A DNA stretch of 64,000 bases from positions 1,093,501-1,157,500 of the forward strand of contig NZ_CP152017.1 in NCBI RefSeq assembly GCF_038618305.1, in the 5' to 3' direction. Below, piece after piece: positions 1 through 8,476 of the stretch (its first letter is position 1; each line of letters begins with the position of its first letter). A model generated the notes under the pieces. The model was given only the letters and a program-made list of their open reading frames with translations, ran no database searches and was not told the DNA's origin. This DNA comes from Sporosarcina sp. FSL K6-2383 (GTDB lineage: Bacteria > Bacillota > Bacilli > Bacillales_A > Planococcaceae). A program made the translations under genes and the position numbers.

Positions 1-202
1 GTATGACCATAAGTATACCGTTCGTTTGAATTTTGACTTGGAGACAATTCAAGAAACAGACGCGCCTGCTGTTGTCGTTCCTTCATCGGAATCAAAAACT
101 GAAGAAAAAACAGGGAACAATGTAATCATCTATATACTTATCGCAGTACTTGCCGTGGTGATTGTTATCATCGCGCGCAAAGTTAAATCATCAAAAAAAT
201 AA
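1..202 (+). CDS. C-terminal fragment of a membrane-anchored NEAT-domain haem-binding protein (5' end outside window)
   Basis: Only the last 66 residues are present, read in frame from base 2. The fragment opens with YDHKYTVRLNFD, which matches the end of a NEAT domain: a YxxxY motif in the last strands, where the first Tyr normally ligates haem iron. A short acidic linker follows, then one hydrophobic helix of about 20 residues and a basic tail (ARKVKSSKK). This is the same tail plan as the NEAT protein at 2186. No LPxTG- or NPxTG-type sortase signal is visible before the helix, so it should be held by the transmembrane helix. It lies 24 bases before the next NEAT gene in the same direction, so co-transcription is likely. 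The number of NEAT domains upstream cannot be seen. Confidence 0.8.
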   Translation, partial: YDHKYTVRLNFDLETIQETDAPAVVVPSSESKTEEKTGNNVIIYILIAVLAVVIVIIARKVKSSKK

Positions 203-226
203 ACCACAATTAGAGGAGAGAAACAA

Positions 227-2074
227 ATGAAAAAGCAAATCATGCTATTATTATCAGCACTACTCGTTGTATTTTCAGTATTTCCAGCACTTCAATCTCA
301 AGCTGCTGAAGTAACTACACAAGAACTTGAGGTAGCGTTTGACGTATTAAAAGCAGATAGTGATGACAAGTCTACTGCTGGAGATTTTGTGAAAAGCCCA
401 GCAAAAATTGCTGTTGAAGACGGCAAGACCTATGCATACGTAACACTACAGCAAGCTAAGTTTTGGCAGACACTAAAAGTGCAGGCGACACAACCAGGTA
501 CATTTACAGAAGCTAATTTTGTAGATGCAGTAGTCGTTAGTGAAGATACGCAAGCAAATACTAGACTTGTAAAATTTGAAGTGCAAGATATTACTAAAGT
601 TTTGAATGTTAAAGCTCATATCATTGTTACAGGTGTGCCAGGGATTGGCGAGTATGACCATACCTATGATCTCCGTTTGAAATTTGACGGCAGCAAAACT
701 CCTGCAACACCAGAAGTAAACCCTGAGGTAAAACCGGATGTGAAGCCAGAAGCATTGAAAGATGGTGCATATACAATTGGCTTTGAAGCATTGCATGAAA
801 CAGAAGATAAGGCATCTTCAATGGGTAGATATATTGATGCTTCGGCAGCTCTTACAGTGAAAGACGGTAAAAATCTTGTAGCACTGACGTTAACAAATAA
901 CGAGCAAATTACGGCATTCCAAGTAGAGCAAGAAGACGGTAAATACGTTGATGCAACAGTTATTGATACAGACGAAAAAGCAGACACACGTGTAGTTGGA
1001 TTTGAAGTAGCAGATCTGTCTGCAATCATGAATGCCAAAGTAACAGTATTTGTGGCAGCAGCAAACCACACGGGTAACTATACAGTTCGTCTTGCTTTTG
1101 ATCAAAAAAGCATCAAAGCAGCAACTGAAGAAGTAGCAACAGATGGTGTATTTACAATCGACTTTAAAGCATTGCATGAAGAGGAAGACAAAGAATCTTC
1201 TATGACAAGATATATCGAAACACCCGCAGCACTTACAGTAAAAGGCGGTAAAAATCTTGTAGCACTGACGTTAACAAATAACGAACAAATAACAGCATTC
1301 CAAGTAGAGCAAGACGGTAAATACGTTGACGCAACAATTGTGAACACAGACGAAAAGGCTAATACGCGTGTCGTATCATTTGAAGTAGCAGATCTAGCTG
1401 CAATCATGAATGCAAAAGTAACAGTATTTGTGGCGGCAGCAAATCACACTGGCAACTATACAGTTCGTCTTGCTTTTGATAAAGATAGTGTCAAAGCAGT
1501 AACAACTGAAGAAATTGTTAAATTTGCAGACATCGACAAATCATGGGCAAAACCATATATTGAAGCACTTGCTGCTAAACAAATCGTTAAAGGTAAAACA
1601 GCTACAACGTTTGCTCCGAATGACACGATTACAAGAGCGCAATTTGCATTGATGTTATCACGTGCACTTGAACTTCCAAAACAAGATTTCGAAGGAACAT
1701 TCTCTGATGTAACACAAGCGATGGATGGAATTGTTTTTGAAATCGAAGCAGCAAACCGTGCAGGCATTATTAAAGGAAATGAAGGCAAGTATAACCCGAA
1801 TGAAAAAATTACTCGTCAACAAATGGTAACAATGATTATCCGTGCGATTGAATTCAAGGATGCAAGTGTATTAAAGGACGTAACAAATGCAGTAGTATTT
1901 ACAGATACTAAAAACATCACTGCTGAGGCAAAAAAATCAATCGATTTGGCAGCAGGCCTTGGTATCATTAGTGGAAAAGAAGTAAAAGGTCAGAAAGTAT
2001 TCGAACCACAAGCAGACGCAACTCGTGCACATGCATCTAAAATGGTTTATCAGCTAGTCGAAAAACTTAAATAA
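227..2074 (+). CDS. SLH-anchored surface haem-binding protein with three NEAT domains
   Basis: 615 residues with a signal peptide (about 1-26). NEAT1 spans about 30-155, NEAT2 about 180-293, NEAT3 about 306-419, and three SLH repeats span about 430-612. NEAT domains bind or pass on haem taken from haemoproteins; SLH repeats bind the pyruvylated wall polymer. The plan resembles the B. anthracis NEAT-SLH protein BslK. NEAT1 has the YDHTY motif (Tyr143, Tyr147). NEAT2 and NEAT3 are nearly identical, including at DNA level, so they arose by recent duplication. In both, the first Tyr of YxxxY is replaced by His (His281/Tyr285, His407/Tyr411), so their haem ligation may differ or be lost. The RBS is AGAGGAGAG, 7 bases before the ATG. 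Confidence 0.9.
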   Translation: MKKQIMLLLSALLVVFSVFPALQSQAAEVTTQELEVAFDVLKADSDDKSTAGDFVKSPAKIAVEDGKTYAYVTLQQAKFWQTLKVQATQPGTFTEANFVDAVVVSEDTQANTRLVKFEVQDITKVLNVKAHIIVTGVPGIGEYDHTYDLRLKFDGSKTPATPEVNPEVKPDVKPEALKDGAYTIGFEALHETEDKASSMGRYIDASAALTVKDGKNLVALTLTNNEQITAFQVEQEDGKYVDATVIDTDEKADTRVVGFEVADLSAIMNAKVTVFVAAANHTGNYTVRLAFDQKSIKAATEEVATDGVFTIDFKALHEEEDKESSMTRYIETPAALTVKGGKNLVALTLTNNEQITAFQVEQDGKYVDATIVNTDEKANTRVVSFEVADLAAIMNAKVTVFVAAANHTGNYTVRLAFDKDSVKAVTTEEIVKFADIDKSWAKPYIEALAAKQIVKGKTATTFAPNDTITRAQFALMLSRALELPKQDFEGTFSDVTQAMDGIVFEIEAANRAGIIKGNEGKYNPNEKITRQQMVTMIIRAIEFKDASVLKDVTNAVVFTDTKNITAEAKKSIDLAAGLGIISGKEVKGQKVFEPQADATRAHASKMVYQLVEKLK

Positions 2075-2102
2075 TTATCAATCTATATGAATAGCAATCC
2101 CA

Positions 2103-2138
2103 ATGCCGGCGTCACTGTACTTAGTGATGGCCGGCGTT
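2103..2138 (+). other. Intercistronic hairpin between NEAT genes
   Basis: An imperfect GC-rich inverted repeat (ATGCCGGCGTCAC / GTGATGGCCGGCGT) separates the two NEAT genes. No T-tract follows, so it is more likely an mRNA stability or processing element, or a weak attenuator, than a full terminator. Confidence 0.45.
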
Positions 2139-2185
2139 GTAGTGATTGCCGGGGAAAAGTTCCTTAATAAAGGAGAGAGTTTGAT

Positions 2186-3085
2186 TTGAAAAAGAATGTT
2201 ATTTTTTTAGCAGCTATGATGTTAATGCTTATCATTCCAACATTCGTACCTCAAAAAGCCGCAGCCGCCTCACCTTATGCTGACGGTGAATATGTGGTGC
2301 CGTTTAGCGTGTTAAAAGATTCGGGTAGTGAACCATCGGCAACAGCGGACTACGTTGTCAGTCCAGCAAAACTAATTGTCCAAAACGGTAAGATGCATGT
2401 AGTGATGACGCTGAATAATAGCTCGTGGTGGCAGTATTTTAGAGTGAACGGCGCTGAAGTACAAGTGGTCAGTAATGATACGGCGAATGACAAGCGTGTT
2501 GTGAAGTTTGAAGTGAAAGACCTCAACCAATTGATCAACGCTAAAATCCATATTATTGTCACGGGGATTCCTGGCTTTAATTATGACAATAAATACGATA
2601 TTCGATTCAAATTTAACAGCTCGAATATCCCGTTAGCGCCTGTCGTTGAAAAACCAAAATCTACCCCAACTCCAGCAGTTAAACCTTCTGAGCCGGAAAA
2701 AGTAGCTACGACACCGTCTCAAAAACCATCTGATACAAAAGAAGAGAAAAACCAACAAGCACCGCCAAAAGTAGAAGAAAAACCCGCAACATCCAAAGAG
2801 GATGCTGTTAATCCAAAAGCAGAAGATTCGATTGTGGAAAAAGATCAAACATCAACTGAACCAGTTGAGTCAACGGATTCCATAGACGCTGAAGTTCCGG
2901 CAAGTGAGGACGATGCAGAAGAACTAGAAGCTGAGGAAACAGCTGAAGGAATTGAAGAACCGGTCGTTGAAGAAGTAGAAGCGATTTCAACACCGAATTT
3001 TAATCCGACATGGATCATTATAATTCTTGCAATTGTTGTTCTTGTTGGTGCAGTGTTACTATTCAATAGAAAACGAAAATCATAA
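2186..3085 (+). CDS. Membrane-anchored single-NEAT haem-relay protein (IsdC-like)
   Basis: 299 residues: signal peptide (1-28), one NEAT domain (about 31-146), a long Glu/Pro/Lys-rich linker (about 150-270), a transmembrane helix (about 274-295) and an RKRKS tail. The NEAT domain keeps the lip motif around SATADY and the YDNKY pair (Tyr133, Tyr137) expected of a haem binder. It is the most IsdC-like domain here and would accept haem from the outer SLH-NEAT protein and pass it to the IsdE-like lipoprotein. Unlike classical IsdC it has no NPxTN-type sorting signal, so anchoring should be by the helix. The RBS AGGAGAG precedes the ATG. The relay role comes from family knowledge and position; only the domains are seen directly. 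Confidence 0.85.
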   Translation: MKKNVIFLAAMMLMLIIPTFVPQKAAAASPYADGEYVVPFSVLKDSGSEPSATADYVVSPAKLIVQNGKMHVVMTLNNSSWWQYFRVNGAEVQVVSNDTANDKRVVKFEVKDLNQLINAKIHIIVTGIPGFNYDNKYDIRFKFNSSNIPLAPVVEKPKSTPTPAVKPSEPEKVATTPSQKPSDTKEEKNQQAPPKVEEKPATSKEDAVNPKAEDSIVEKDQTSTEPVESTDSIDAEVPASEDDAEELEAEETAEGIEEPVVEEVEAISTPNFNPTWIIIILAIVVLVGAVLLFNRKRKS

Positions 3086-3092
3086 CTAACGC

Positions 3093-3120
3093 GGGCCTTG
3101 ATGTAATATCAAGACCCTTC
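3093..3120 (+). terminator. Weak terminator-like hairpin between NEAT and IsdE-like genes
   Basis: GGGCCTTGAT pairs with ATCAAGACCC (one mismatch) and TTCTTT follows. The T-run is short, so it may only damp transcription into the transporter genes. Confidence 0.4.
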
Positions 3121-3142
3121 TTTAAGGAGTTGTTCAATAAAT

Positions 3143-4015
3143 ATGCGGAAAATGAGCTATATGCTATGCATACTTATCACCATTGTGTTGGCTGGTTGTT
3201 CATCACAAAATGAGGCTTCTACTAAAGAGCCCATCGATCCAGCAGAGGATCGAATTGTTGCAACGACAGTCGCTTTGACGGAAATTATGGATGCGCTGGA
3301 ACTTGATTTAGTCGGTATTCCATCGAGCTATAAAGACTTACCGGTGCGCTATGAAGACGCTAAAGAAGTCGGCAATCCGATGAGCCCTGATATGGAAATG
3401 CTCTTGTCATTGAAACCAACGGAAATACTATCCGTGACAACATTACAATATGATTTGCAAGAAATGTTCGATGAGCGCAATATTGATATGACCTATGTCA
3501 ATTTGGAAAGCATCGACGCGATGCACGATGAAATTTTGAAAATGGGCGAAAAATATGATCGTCAAACACAAGCGCAGGCGATAATTGATCAATTTGAAAC
3601 GAAAGTAGCTGAGATTGAGCAAGCAGTAGAAGGACAAAAGCAACCCTCTGTTCTCATATTACTGGGGATCCCGGGCAGTTATCTCGTTGCAACTGAACAT
3701 TCTTACATCGGTGATCTTGTGAAGCGTAGTGGTGGGAAGAATGTCATCACTGGGGAAGATGTCGAGTTTTTATCATCTAATACGGAATATTTACAGCAGG
3801 CTAAACCGGATATCATTTTAAGGGCGGCACATGGTATGCCTGAAGAGGTCATTAAAATGTTTGATGATGAATTCCGAACGAATGATGTGTGGAAACATTT
3901 TGAAGCAGTGAAAAATAATCGTGTCTATGATTTGGATGAACTTCTATTTGGGACAACTGGTAATCTAGCAGCTATTGAAGCGTTGGATGAACTGCAAAAA
4001 ATGTTGTATCCATAA
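3143..4015 (+). CDS. isdE: Haem ABC transporter substrate-binding lipoprotein (IsdE-like)
   Basis: 290 residues. The N-terminus is a lipoprotein signal with lipobox LAGC (Cys19), followed by a helical-backbone-type periplasmic-binding fold of the siderophore/haem class. Two features fit the IsdE branch: GNPMSPDME with Met80, and LRAAHGMPEE with His230. These match the Met/His pair that ligates haem in S. aureus IsdE (Met78/His229), as I recall it. It would take haem from the NEAT proteins and hand it to the permease encoded 15 bases downstream. The RBS is AAGGAG. Confidence is high for the class and good for haem rather than a siderophore. Confidence 0.85.
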   Translation: MRKMSYMLCILITIVLAGCSSQNEASTKEPIDPAEDRIVATTVALTEIMDALELDLVGIPSSYKDLPVRYEDAKEVGNPMSPDMEMLLSLKPTEILSVTTLQYDLQEMFDERNIDMTYVNLESIDAMHDEILKMGEKYDRQTQAQAIIDQFETKVAEIEQAVEGQKQPSVLILLGIPGSYLVATEHSYIGDLVKRSGGKNVITGEDVEFLSSNTEYLQQAKPDIILRAAHGMPEEVIKMFDDEFRTNDVWKHFEAVKNNRVYDLDELLFGTTGNLAAIEALDELQKMLYP

Positions 4016-4030
4016 AAGGTAGGGAAAAGG

Positions 4031-5023
4031 ATGTTTGCTAAAAATAAAAAAATGCTTAGTTTTGTCAGTGTCATCATACTGCTCGCCGTTGTCATTATTA
4101 TATCGGCCATTACAGGTAGCATAAAAGTTACACTGTTCGAGCTCATTCAAGGGCTATTCACAGGAACGAATGATGATATGGCGATTATTCAAGATTTACG
4201 ATTTCCGCGGATTATCATAGCATTGTTTGCGGGTGCGGCTTTGTCAGTGGCAGGGGTGCTATTGCAAGCGGTTATGCGTAATCCTTTAGCGGATCCAGGT
4301 ATTATCGGTGTTTCAGCGGGTGCAGGGTTTATGTCGATACTCGTCGTAGCTTTATTCCCAACGTTGTATTTCTTTGTGCCACTGTTCGCTTTTTTAGGCG
4401 GAGCCTTGGCGTTTTTCCTTGTCTATTCATTATCTTGGAAATCAGGACTTGACCCGTTACGCATGATTTTAATCGGAATTGCGGTCAACGCCTTATTTAC
4501 GGGGCTTAGTCAGGGTCTAGGGTTTAGTGGCGGTGCATTGACTCAATCCCTAAGTCAGACGCTGACCTCGACGTTGACGATGAAAAAATGGAGCGATGTC
4601 GATGTCATTGTGTTGTATGGCACTATCGGGCTCATTTTATCATTCGGTATGTATGCGTGGTGTAATTATTTGGCGCTAGAAGATCGAACAGCGAAAAACC
4701 TGGGTGTCAATGTCAATTTGGCACGCTTTGTGATTTCATTAGTCGCAGTCTTACTTGCATCAGTTGCGACGTCTGTTGCTGGGCTATTCGCGTTTGTCGG
4801 ATTGCTAATCCCGCATATTGGCCGTTCGTTAGTCGGCACGGATCACAAAGTGCTCATTCCATTTTCAGCGTTGGCGGGAGCATTACTCATTTTAACGGCG
4901 GATACACTTGGCAGAACAATAATCGCGCCGAATGAAATACCCGCATCTATCATCATGGCCGTCATCGGAGGACCTTTCCTCATATTCTTACTCAGAAAGA
5001 GTGATCGTATTTATGGACATTAA
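4031..5023 (+). CDS. isdF: FecCD-family iron/haem ABC transporter permease (IsdF-like)
   Basis: 330 residues with about nine or ten hydrophobic segments, typical of the FecCD/BtuC permease family. The family motif RNPLADPGIIGVSAGAGF is present near residue 82, and the C-terminal part carries the conserved GLLIPHIGRSLVG and NEIPASIIMAVIGGP stretches that contact the ATPase. It forms the membrane channel for the substrate delivered by the lipoprotein encoded just upstream. The 3' end overlaps the ATPase gene by 11 bases, indicating translational coupling. The haem assignment rests on the neighbouring NEAT and IsdE-like genes. Confidence 0.87.
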   Translation: MFAKNKKMLSFVSVIILLAVVIIISAITGSIKVTLFELIQGLFTGTNDDMAIIQDLRFPRIIIALFAGAALSVAGVLLQAVMRNPLADPGIIGVSAGAGFMSILVVALFPTLYFFVPLFAFLGGALAFFLVYSLSWKSGLDPLRMILIGIAVNALFTGLSQGLGFSGGALTQSLSQTLTSTLTMKKWSDVDVIVLYGTIGLILSFGMYAWCNYLALEDRTAKNLGVNVNLARFVISLVAVLLASVATSVAGLFAFVGLLIPHIGRSLVGTDHKVLIPFSALAGALLILTADTLGRTIIAPNEIPASIIMAVIGGPFLIFLLRKSDRIYGH

Positions 5024-5783
5024 GGATATTACTTTTTCGTACGATAAAAAAGTCAATACACTACATGGTGTCACAAGTACGATTGATAGTGGGAAAATCA
5101 CAACGATTATTGGACCGAATGGTTGTGGCAAATCAACGCTGCTTGGCATCATGTCGAATAATTATCAGCCGCAACGTGGACAAGTACTCTTAGATGGCAA
5201 AGCACTCACGGACTTTAAACCGAAGGAACTGGCGAAGAAGTTAGCTGTCGTCCATCAGCAAAATAACGCCCCCTCTGATATGACCGTCGAAAAGTTAACG
5301 AGCTATGGACGAATACCTTACAAAAATCTGTTCTCCTCAACGACGGAGGAAGACGAACAAGCCGTTGAGTGGGCACTAGACTGTACGAATTTGACGGACA
5401 AAAGAAAAGTGCCGATTGACGAATTGTCAGGTGGTCAAATGCAACGTGTCTGGATTGCCATGTCGCTTGCACAAAAAACGCCCTATCTTTTTTTAGATGA
5501 ACCGACAACTTATCTCGACATTTATTACCAATACGAGCTATTAGAATTGATCAAGAGCTTAAATCGTACACACGGTATGTCGATCGTCATGGTGCTGCAT
5601 GATATTAACCAAGCCATCCGCTATAGCGACACCATCATTGCGATGAAAAACGGTAAAGTTGTTGTCAAAGGTACGCCTAGCGAAGTCATTACAGTGGAAA
5701 CAGTGAAAGAAATTTATGGCGTTGACGTTGTCGTAAAAACAGATGAGCAGGCAGGGATGTATATTGTTCCTGTTGGTATATGA
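5013..5783 (+). CDS. Iron/haem ABC transporter ATP-binding protein (FhuC/HmuV type)
   Basis: 256 residues from the ATG at 5013. An upstream in-frame start at 4932 would add 27 residues that lie inside the permease gene and is not credible. Walker A is GPNGCGKST (35-42), the signature is LSGGQMQRVWIAM, Walker B is YLFLDEPTTYLD and the H-loop is VLHDINQA, so it is a complete ABC ATPase. It powers the IsdE/IsdF-like transporter. The S. aureus isd locus has its ATPase elsewhere or borrows FhuC, so having it here completes the transporter. No srtB or haem-degrading monooxygenase gene follows; the cluster ends at the terminator just downstream. Confidence 0.9.
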   Translation: MDIKDITFSYDKKVNTLHGVTSTIDSGKITTIIGPNGCGKSTLLGIMSNNYQPQRGQVLLDGKALTDFKPKELAKKLAVVHQQNNAPSDMTVEKLTSYGRIPYKNLFSSTTEEDEQAVEWALDCTNLTDKRKVPIDELSGGQMQRVWIAMSLAQKTPYLFLDEPTTYLDIYYQYELLELIKSLNRTHGMSIVMVLHDINQAIRYSDTIIAMKNGKVVVKGTPSEVITVETVKEIYGVDVVVKTDEQAGMYIVPVGI

Positions 5784-5795
5784 AATTAAATTAGG

Positions 5796-5830
5796 AAGCC
5801 ACCATTTCAATGATAGAGATGGTGGCTTTT
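5796..5830 (+). terminator. Rho-independent terminator of the haem uptake cluster
   Basis: AAGCCACCAT and ATGGTGGCTT form a perfect 10-bp stem around a 13-base loop, followed by TT. Confidence 0.85.
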
Positions 5831-5923
5831 GTGCGTTACCTTAACGTGCCAGCTGCTAATAGTTGGAAACTCTTCGCTCTTGGTTGCAGGTTCTTGTGAT
5901 TTGATTAACAGGAGAGTACTCGC

Positions 5924-6097
5924 CATTACAGTTAGCCATATTGCCATTACAGTTTGTGCATTTGTCATTAGAGTTATAGCGCGCCATTACAGTTCTCGGA
6001 TTTGCCATTACAGTTTGTGCATTTCCCATTAGAGTTTTAGAGCCCCATTACAGTTTTCGGATTTGTCATTACAGTTCCCACATTAGTCATTACAGTC
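5924..6097 (+). repeat. Intergenic short tandem array A (nine units, core CATTACAGTT)
   Basis: Nine copies of CATTA(C/G)AGT(T/C) start at 5924, 5945, 5966, 5985, 6006, 6027, 6046, 6067 and 6088. Steps are 21, 21, 19, repeated, giving a higher-order unit of exactly 61 bases seen three times; the third copy of the first two triplets reads CATTAGAGTT. The rest of 5831-6280 holds no convincing gene: the only open frame runs through the repeats. The array follows the haem cluster terminator and precedes the ilvD promoter. Confidence 0.9.
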
Positions 6098-6282
6098 TTA
6101 GCCCTTCTAGCCAGTTCACGAATTTCTACAAGCACTCCCGCGAGCTCAAAAATGACTCTGAAAAAAATATTTTAATTTGTTCATAAAATAGTAGTATGCA
6201 ATATATCGCGATGCGTCGGGATTTGTAAGCGCATTCAAACAAACGCACTATTTGTAATTGGCTAATAATTTAAAAAAGACTG

Positions 6283-6311
6283 TTGACTCTAGTAGGAATC
6301 CAAGATATGAT
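6283..6311 (+). promoter_or_regulatory. SigA-type promoter of ilvD
   Basis: The -35 is TTGACT (6283-6288), the spacer is 17 bases and the -10 is TATGAT (6306-6311). A hairpin follows at the very start of the predicted transcript (6326-6355, AAAAGTT...AACTTTT), with about 95 bases more before the ilvD start. Confidence 0.75.
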
Positions 6312-6449
6312 GACTTCAATCCAATAAAAGTTCGTGATTCAAATCACAAACTTTTAAGCGAAACGAGTAAAATTACAAAATAAGCGAGCAGAGAAGAATT
6401 AAAACTGTTCTTCCTTCATGTGTGAGTGATTTGATTAGGAGAGAGTGCT

Positions 6450-8117
6450 ATGAGAAGTGACATGATCAAAAAAGGTGTGGATCGCGCACCTCACAGAAGT
6501 TTGCTTTACGCGACTGGTATTAAAACGAAAGATTTAGAGAAACCATTCATTGGTGTCTGTAACTCATATATTGATATTATTCCGGGACATAAGCACCTAA
6601 ACAAGTTTGCGGAAATTGTCAAAGCAGCCATTTGGGAAGCAGGCGGGGTTCCGTTCGAATTCAATACAATTGGTGTTGACGATGGAATTGCGATGGGGCA
6701 TATCGGTATGCGGTATTCATTGCCAAGCCGTGAGCTCATTGCTGATTCAGCGGAAACGGTCATTAACGCACACTGGTTTGACGGTGTGTTCTATATTCCA
6801 AACTGTGACAAAATTACACCAGGAATGCTAATGGCAGCGGTTCGCACGAATGTCCCTTCTGTCTTTGTATCAGGTGGTCCAATGGAAGCTGGTGTATCTT
6901 CAGATGGGAAGGCACTGTCACTCACTTCGGTATTTGAAGGGGTCGGCGCCTATAAAGCAGGCAAAATGTCAGCCGAAGAACTTCTCGACATTGAAAATAA
7001 CGCTTGCCCAACATGCGGCTCTTGTTCAGGAATGTTCACTGCGAATTCCATGAACTGTTTAATGGAAATGGTTGGTTTAGCATTACCGGGCAATGGAACA
7101 ATTGTTGCAACTTCAGATGAGCGACATAAACTCATTAAAGATGCAGCCAAACATTTGATACGGATGATTAAAGAAGACGTTAAACCTCGCGATATCGTTA
7201 CAAAAGAAGCTATTGACGATGCATTCGCTTTAGATATGGCAATGGGTGGTTCAACGAATACCGTATTGCATACATTAGCACTCGCTCATGAAGCAGAAAT
7301 TGACTATAACGTTCATGATATTAACGTAGTGGCAGAGCGCGTCCCCTATTTAGCGAAAATTATGCCAGCTTCAGATGTTTCAATGGATGATATTTTTAAA
7401 GCAGGTGGCGTAAGTTCTATTATTAATGAACTAACGAAAATACCAGGTGCCATTCATCCAAACCGCATTACCATAACTGGAAAAACGATTGGTGAAGATG
7501 TAGCTGATTATCCGATTCTCAATGACAAAATCATTCGTACGAAAGATAACCCACATAGTAAGGTCGGTGGTCTATCCGTTCTTTTCGGAAACATCGCACC
7601 AGATGGTGGGGTGATTAAAGTAGGTGCTGTCGATCCATCCATTAAAGAGTTTCGTGGTGAAGCAATTGTCTTTGAATCACAAGACGATGCACAAGAAAAC
7701 ATCGATAATGGCACTGTACGTGAAGGTCATGTCGTGGTCATTCGTTACGAAGGACCAAAAGGTGGACCAGGAATGCCAGAAATGCTTGCCCCGACATCCG
7801 CAATTCAAGGACGCGGTTTAGGCACAAAGGTAGCACTAATTACGGATGGACGTTTCTCCGGAGCTTCTCGTGGGATTTCAATCGGACATATATCCCCTGA
7901 AGCAGCTGATGGTGGACCTATCGCACTTGTTGAAAATGGAGACATCATCGCAATTGATTTGACGAATAGAACAATTGAGCTCGAGGTTGCGGATGAGATT
8001 TTAGCAGAACGTAAATCGAACCTACAACCGTTCGAACCGAAAATTAAAAAAGGCTGGTTAGCTCGATATTCAGCACTTGTCACATCTGCAAGTACTGGCG
8101 GCGTAATGAAAATCTAA
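6450..8117 (+). CDS. ilvD: Dihydroxy-acid dehydratase
   Basis: 555 residues, full family length. It dehydrates 2,3-dihydroxy-isovalerate and 2,3-dihydroxy-3-methylvalerate to the keto acids that precede valine, leucine and isoleucine. The iron-sulfur and active-site motifs are visible: NCDKITPGM and [19 protein letters not shown], plus the C-terminal GRFSGASRG motif. The start ATG follows a strong RBS (AGGAGAGAG). It has its own promoter and is separated from ilvB by a T-box leader, so it can be expressed independently of the rest of the pathway. Confidence 0.97.
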   Translation: MRSDMIKKGVDRAPHRSLLYATGIKTKDLEKPFIGVCNSYIDIIPGHKHLNKFAEIVKAAIWEAGGVPFEFNTIGVDDGIAMGHIGMRYSLPSRELIADSAETVINAHWFDGVFYIPNCDKITPGMLMAAVRTNVPSVFVSGGPMEAGVSSDGKALSLTSVFEGVGAYKAGKMSAEELLDIENNACPTCGSCSGMFTANSMNCLMEMVGLALPGNGTIVATSDERHKLIKDAAKHLIRMIKEDVKPRDIVTKEAIDDAFALDMAMGGSTNTVLHTLALAHEAEIDYNVHDINVVAERVPYLAKIMPASDVSMDDIFKAGGVSSIINELTKIPGAIHPNRITITGKTIGEDVADYPILNDKIIRTKDNPHSKVGGLSVLFGNIAPDGGVIKVGAVDPSIKEFRGEAIVFESQDDAQENIDNGTVREGHVVVIRYEGPKGGPGMPEMLAPTSAIQGRGLGTKVALITDGRFSGASRGISIGHISPEAADGGPIALVENGDIIAIDLTNRTIELEVADEILAERKSNLQPFEPKIKKGWLARYSALVTSASTGGVMKI

Positions 8118-8139
8118 AGTAATTAAATACATTAACTCG

Positions 8140-8421
8140 TTGATGAGGTAAAAGTGGTTGGAATTCGTATTCACAGAGAGCCGGTGGTGCTGAAAGCCGG
8201 TAATACAACCAACCGCGACATCCCCTCGGAGTGGATTGCTGAAACTTGTGTAACAATAGGCAATCTCGGGCTTAGAGAAATCTGTGCTCGTTAGCAACGA
8301 ATAGACTCGTCTATTCATAAGGTAGCGATTTTGCTACGAACAAGGGTGGTACCATGAAAAGCTTTTTCATCCCTATGTAAAGAAGAATATTTCTTTGCGT
8401 GGATGAAGAAAGCTTTTTTTA
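8140..8421 (+). ncRNA. T-box riboswitch leader of the ilvB-leuD operon (probable tRNA-Ile specifier)
   Basis: The conserved T-box AAGGGTGGTACCA lies at 8342-8354. A terminator follows: GAAAAGCTTTTTCATCC pairs with GGATGAAGAAAGC, with a T-run ending near 8420. Upstream is a Stem I with the usual AGAGAG and GGTGGTGCTGAAAGCC elements (about 8174-8200). The likely specifier codon is ATC at 8220-8222, in the context GCGAC-ATC-CCCTCGGAG that resembles other T-box specifier loops, so uncharged tRNA-Ile should favour read-through. The B. subtilis ilv-leu leader uses a Leu specifier, so this would be a different sensing choice. The T-box itself is certain; the specifier is my reading without a folding program. 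Confidence 0.92.
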
Positions 8422-8476
8422 TTCGATGAATTAAGTGATTATTCAATAATTAAAAACAGTAAGGAGGAGTTTGTAG

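Noticed and set aside
2970..3085. Sortase sorting signal at the end of the NEAT protein
   Set aside because: The residues before the hydrophobic helix (ISTPNFNPTW) contain no LPxTG or NPxTN motif; anchoring by the helix is more likely.
4932..5012. Upstream start for the ABC ATPase gene
   Set aside because: It would lie inside the permease gene and add 27 residues not found in the family; the ATG at 5013 gives the normal N-terminus.
5829..6032. 67-codon open frame after the haem cluster
   Set aside because: It runs through the terminator and array A; its sequence is simply the translated repeat.
6326..6355. tRNA-like sequence (GATTCAAATC) upstream of ilvD
   Set aside because: It only resembles a T-loop; the bases form a simple hairpin and no cloverleaf or acceptor stem can be drawn.
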